7,496 nt of DNA from JAVEVH01 sp964430365 (lineage in GTDB: Bacteria; Patescibacteriota; Dojkabacteria; SC72), in contig CAYSEU010000038.1 of the NCBI GenBank assembly GCA_964430365.1, positions 1 to 7,496 of the forward strand. The letters are read 5' to 3'. Positions 4,891 to 7,496 of the stretch are shown in pieces (position 1 is the stretch's first letter; each line of letters starts with the position of its first letter). The position numbers were made by a program, and so were the translations under genes. The notes under the pieces are model-generated. The model made no database searches. It was given only the letters and a program-made list of their open reading frames with translations, and was not told where the DNA came from.

Positions 4891-7240
4891 TATCATCTCC
4901 TACTAAACCTTGTGGAGTTATATGACTTCTCCCTTTATTTAATTCATCTCTCTCTTTTTTAATTATTCCTGGTATAGTATTTTCGTCAATTACTTCAGAG
5001 AATGATTTCTGGTAGTCGTATTTTTTAGGATTAAGAGCTTGTTCCTGTTCTTTTAACATTCTTTCTAATTCTTTTTGATAATTTTCTCTCTCGTCCTGTA
5101 TTGTTTGTATGTCTTCCTTTCTTCTACCGACTGCTCTTTCAATTAATTCTTCATTTCTACTATTACCTGTATTTACCGGTTGTTGAGTAGCTGGTGGATC
5201 AAAGATAGCGGAGAGCTCTTGTATACTTCTAGTATCTTGACCACCATCTTCCTGTTTTCTTTTTTCTAACTCTCTAGGATCAGATGTAATTAGTTCATTC
5301 TCTGCTACACTTGAGAGTACCTGTATACCTACATGGTTTGCTCCTGCAAAGAAGAGTCCTTGTCCTTTATCGCAGTTAAGTAAGAAGTTTCTTTCTCCAT
5401 CAGAGAGATTAAAGACCTGTTGTAATTTTTCTAAAGCAGAGGGGGATTGTTTCATTAGTATTTGAATAGAGGAGTTAGAGATAATGGCACGACCCATATC
5501 ATTGTTCATAAAGTCAGCTACGTCTTGTGTAATTGTGGTAAGACCTAAGTAATATTTTCTAGCTCTTTTAGCAATGGAGTACATAAATCTAGCAGAGTCT
5601 TCTCTTTGCATCATATACCATGCTTCATCTACTAGTAATAATCTTCTCTTTTTCTTTTTACGAACGATAGTCCATATGAAGTCTAACATTAGATACATGG
5701 ACAGAGGTTTTAATTCTTCTTGTAAATCTCTTACACTAAAGACGGTGAAAGGATTCGTTACTTCAAAGTTAGTAGCCTCATTAAATACTCCTGCACCACT
5801 CCCTATTATATATTTTTCCATTCTTCTAGCTAAGTTATGTGCTTCATCCTCTGCCATACCCTTAAGTACCTTATACAAATCTTCTAGTAGGGGAGGTGTC
5901 TTCTTTTGAGTAGAGGGATCAAAGGTAATTCCTTTCTCTCTGTATGTGAGTATTAATGCCCTGTCTAATATGGATGTTTCTATACTTGTTAAACCATCAA
6001 ACATAACTTTAAAGAAGCCTTGTAAGGCGAGTAGTTTAATTCTTAATTCATCTTCATCCTCATCAGATACACCTGAAAGTTCAAATGGGTTCATCTTGTT
6101 CCCTTTGTCTTGTGAGAAAGATATGTAAGAACCCTCTACTGCTTTAGAAAGATCTTCGTACTCTCTTTCTGGATCTATGATTATTATATCTGTTCCTAAC
6201 ATGAGGCTTCTAATTGCTTCAAGTTTTACTAAGTAACTTTTACCAGCACCTGATTTTGCAAATACTACGGCATTTGCATTCTCTAACTCAAACCTATCAA
6301 AGATTACTAAGCTCTTATTGTGCATATTAATCCCATACATAATTCCATGATCCATTGTTAATTCTGAGGTAACGAATGGGAATGTAGTAGCAAGGGATGT
6401 AGTATCCATATTCCTTGTAATGTACAGTTTGTCTAATCCTACTGGTTGAGTACTGATAAAGCCTTGTTCCTGTTGTAGTGTAGCTGGTTTAGCAGTTACA
6501 CTAATTGCAGCGAGAGAAGATATTACATTTCTACTATATTTTTCTAATAGGTCTTTAGTAGGAGCATATATTGTTATGTACATTGTAAAGTGGAAGAACT
6601 TTTCTGTACCTTCCGCTATTGAATCTTGTAACTGTTGTGCATCTGAGAGAGCTACTTTTACAGAAGGATCTACTACTTTTCTTTCTTCCATTTGTCCATA
6701 TATTGTAGCTTCCATCTCTCCAATTTTTCTTTTTAGTTTTTCTAATATGGCCTTAGAGTCAACAGGGTAGTAAAAGGTACTAATACGAAGGGAGTGTTCA
6801 AAGTTAATGAGAGGAGAAAGCCAATTAGGTCCTACAAACCTAGGATATCCACTTACAAAGAAGGTTCTAAAGAAGTAATCACCCATTTGTAATGTATTAA
6901 AATCGACTTCCAAGTCTATTGGAGCTATTACATCTTGGGTTGTAAGTCCTCCATACTTACCAATTACTGGCTCATTATTTATTGCGGGGAGTGCTTTTCT
7001 AGATGGTATTAAGTTATCAAGGATATTAAATATGGGATTCTTTTTCTTCTTCTCTTCCTTAGGTTCATTGTATCTCTCCTTCTTTTTATCTTTCTTAATA
7101 TCACTGTCTCTTTCACTTTTAATTTTCTCTATATCCTTTTTAAGATCTTCTTGAAAAGAAGAATACTTATCTTTGTAGATAGAGTCCCCTTTCTTTTCTA
7201 ACATTTCCATTGTTTTTGATGTATATTTATTCTCTTCCAT
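4865..7240 (-). CDS. virB4: VirB4-family type IV secretion/conjugation ATPase
   Basis: A 791-aa ATPase of the VirB4/TraC/TraE family that powers pilus assembly and substrate transfer at the inner face of the membrane. Residues 1-70 are lysine/aspartate/glutamate-rich and probably flexible. Residues about 95-290 form the VirB4 N-terminal domain, including FFVSGYPRFVGPNWL (127-141). The motor domain has Walker A FAKSGAGKSY (327-336), DPEREYEDL (356-364), NPFEL (384-388), Walker B LLLVDEAWYMM (534-544) with D538 and E539, TTITQDVADF (568-577), and NSSIQILMKQS (589-599). Residues about 665-791 form a charged tail, with a likely coiled coil at 695-735. No transmembrane helix is evident. The ATG lies one base after the upstream gene's stop, so the two are surely co-transcribed; the small gene downstream overlaps it. 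Neighbouring pilus or channel genes would lie beyond the window. Conjugation, DNA uptake or a type IV-like surface structure are all possible uses. Confidence 0.92.
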   Translation of the reverse strand: MEENKYTSKTMEMLEKKGDSIYKDKYSSFQEDLKKDIEKIKSERDSDIKKDKKKERYNEPKEEKKKKNPIFNILDNLIPSRKALPAINNEPVIGKYGGLTTQDVIAPIDLEVDFNTLQMGDYFFRTFFVSGYPRFVGPNWLSPLINFEHSLRISTFYYPVDSKAILEKLKRKIGEMEATIYGQMEERKVVDPSVKVALSDAQQLQDSIAEGTEKFFHFTMYITIYAPTKDLLEKYSRNVISSLAAISVTAKPATLQQEQGFISTQPVGLDKLYITRNMDTTSLATTFPFVTSELTMDHGIMYGINMHNKSLVIFDRFELENANAVVFAKSGAGKSYLVKLEAIRSLMLGTDIIIIDPEREYEDLSKAVEGSYISFSQDKGNKMNPFELSGVSDEDEDELRIKLLALQGFFKVMFDGLTSIETSILDRALILTYREKGITFDPSTQKKTPPLLEDLYKVLKGMAEDEAHNLARRMEKYIIGSGAGVFNEATNFEVTNPFTVFSVRDLQEELKPLSMYLMLDFIWTIVRKKKKRRLLLVDEAWYMMQREDSARFMYSIAKRARKYYLGLTTITQDVADFMNNDMGRAIISNSSIQILMKQSPSALEKLQQVFNLSDGERNFLLNCDKGQGLFFAGANHVGIQVLSSVAENELITSDPRELEKRKQEDGGQDTRSIQELSAIFDPPATQQPVNTGNSRNEELIERAVGRRKEDIQTIQDERENYQKELERMLKEQEQALNPKKYDYQKSFSEVIDENTIPGIIKKERDELNKGRSHITPQGLVGDDNEQQPKQY
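4897..4900 (-). promoter_or_regulatory. Shine-Dalgarno GGAG for the small gene after virB4
   Basis: On the minus strand the bases read GTAGGAG, then ATGATA, then ATG. The GGAG core is placed six bases before the ATG at 4890 and none before the ATG at 4896, so it selects the inner start. It lies within the virB4 coding sequence. Confidence 0.55.
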
Positions 7241-7241
7241 A

Positions 7242-7496
7242 TTACTTTGGTATCTCTTCTTCTGGGTTATATATTGTATAGAATTCAGTTATTAATTCTT
7301 TAGTTGTAAGCTGGTGTCCAAAGAGACCCATCCTTCCTAGCTGTTTTAATATATGGTCTCTTTTAGGTATTAAAAATATCTTAGCTTTTTCTATTAATTG
7401 TTCTTGTTTCATTTGCATATGTTGTTCCATCTCTTCTCTAGATTTTTTAGATTGTATTATCTTACTCATAGGTACTTCACCTGCAGGATTAAAAGG
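7242..7496 (-). CDS. C-terminal end of a probable TraC-like partner of VirB4 (partial, runs off the window)
   Basis: The minus-strand frame is open to the window edge, giving 84 residues and a TAA stop. An internal ATG at 7467-7469 could make a 75-aa protein, but the nine codons before it read PFNPAGEVP without a break, and the fragment begins as if mid-protein, so a longer gene is favoured. The segment holds a basic/acidic helical stretch (KKSREEMEQHMQMKQEQ), then LGRMGLFGHQLTTKELITEF ending in YTIYNPEEEIPK. In Patescibacteria I recall a protein with a TraC-like (VirB4 N-terminal) domain ending in a similar 'L.T.EL...FY..YNP' tail directly before virB4. This identification rests on memory of that pattern and on gene order. 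It ends one base before the virB4 start. Confidence 0.6.
   Translation of the reverse strand, partial: PFNPAGEVPMSKIIQSKKSREEMEQHMQMKQEQLIEKAKIFLIPKRDHILKQLGRMGLFGHQLTTKELITEFYTIYNPEEEIPK

Noticed and set aside
4673..4906. Plus-strand 77-codon open frame with a hydrophobic end (FLILFWLLLIIISY)
   Set aside because: It lies antisense to the small basic gene and the virB4 end. The hydrophobic run is what A/T-rich lysine and asparagine codons give when read on the other strand, and no Shine-Dalgarno precedes it.
5574..6770. Three plus-strand open frames (5574-5909, 5946-6128, 6576-6770)
   Set aside because: All are antisense to virB4, with serine-rich, low-complexity translations expected from reading the opposite strand.
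36..7496. Recoded TGA (glycine) as in Gracilibacteria/Absconditabacteria
   Set aside because: No in-frame TGA occurs in five complete genes, and glycine uses ordinary GGN codons throughout. All stops are TAA, which alone does not show recoding.

Overview
This AT-rich window carries two converging gene groups and no RNA gene, insertion sequence or CRISPR array. Arginine is mostly AGA/AGG, and every stop codon seen is TAA. The gene content and style point to a member of the Candidate Phyla Radiation (Patescibacteria). The clues are a double-length ThyX-like protein, a stand-alone Lon-type AAA+ module, and a VirB4 ATPase preceded by a protein ending in a 'LTTKELI..FY..YNP' tail. This placement is inferred from protein style, and no lineage within the group can be named. 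The TGA-to-glycine code of Gracilibacteria/Absconditabacteria is unlikely, because five complete genes contain no in-frame TGA.

Positions 36-4657, plus strand: four genes. (1) A tandem-domain ThyX-like thymidylate synthase; its frame is open from 36 but the first standard start codon is the ATG at 222. (2) A dCTP deaminase 19 bp downstream, with a 'TAGF' motif resembling dUMP-forming (bifunctional) enzymes. (3) A SufS-type cysteine desulfurase, again 19 bp downstream if the ATG at 2159 is the start. (4) After a 63-bp gap, a Lon-type AAA+ ATPase with neither the protease domain nor the LonN domain. Genes 1 and 2 would together give a short route dCTP -> dUMP -> dTMP. Gene 3 supplies persulfide sulfur. 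Gene 4 is probably a separate unfoldase or remodelling factor.

Positions 4654-7496, minus strand: a type IV secretion/conjugation-like operon running toward the plus-strand genes. In transcription order it holds the C-terminal end of a protein that continues past the window edge (probably the TraC-like partner usually found before VirB4 in these bacteria), then a 791-residue VirB4-family ATPase, then a small basic protein of 78-80 residues. The small gene starts inside the VirB4 gene and ends on a stop codon that overlaps the stop of the Lon-like gene.

The points most worth a second look are the missing ThyX start codon, the apparent split of ThyX catalytic residues between the two domains, the protease-less Lon module, and the small gene overlapping the end of virB4.
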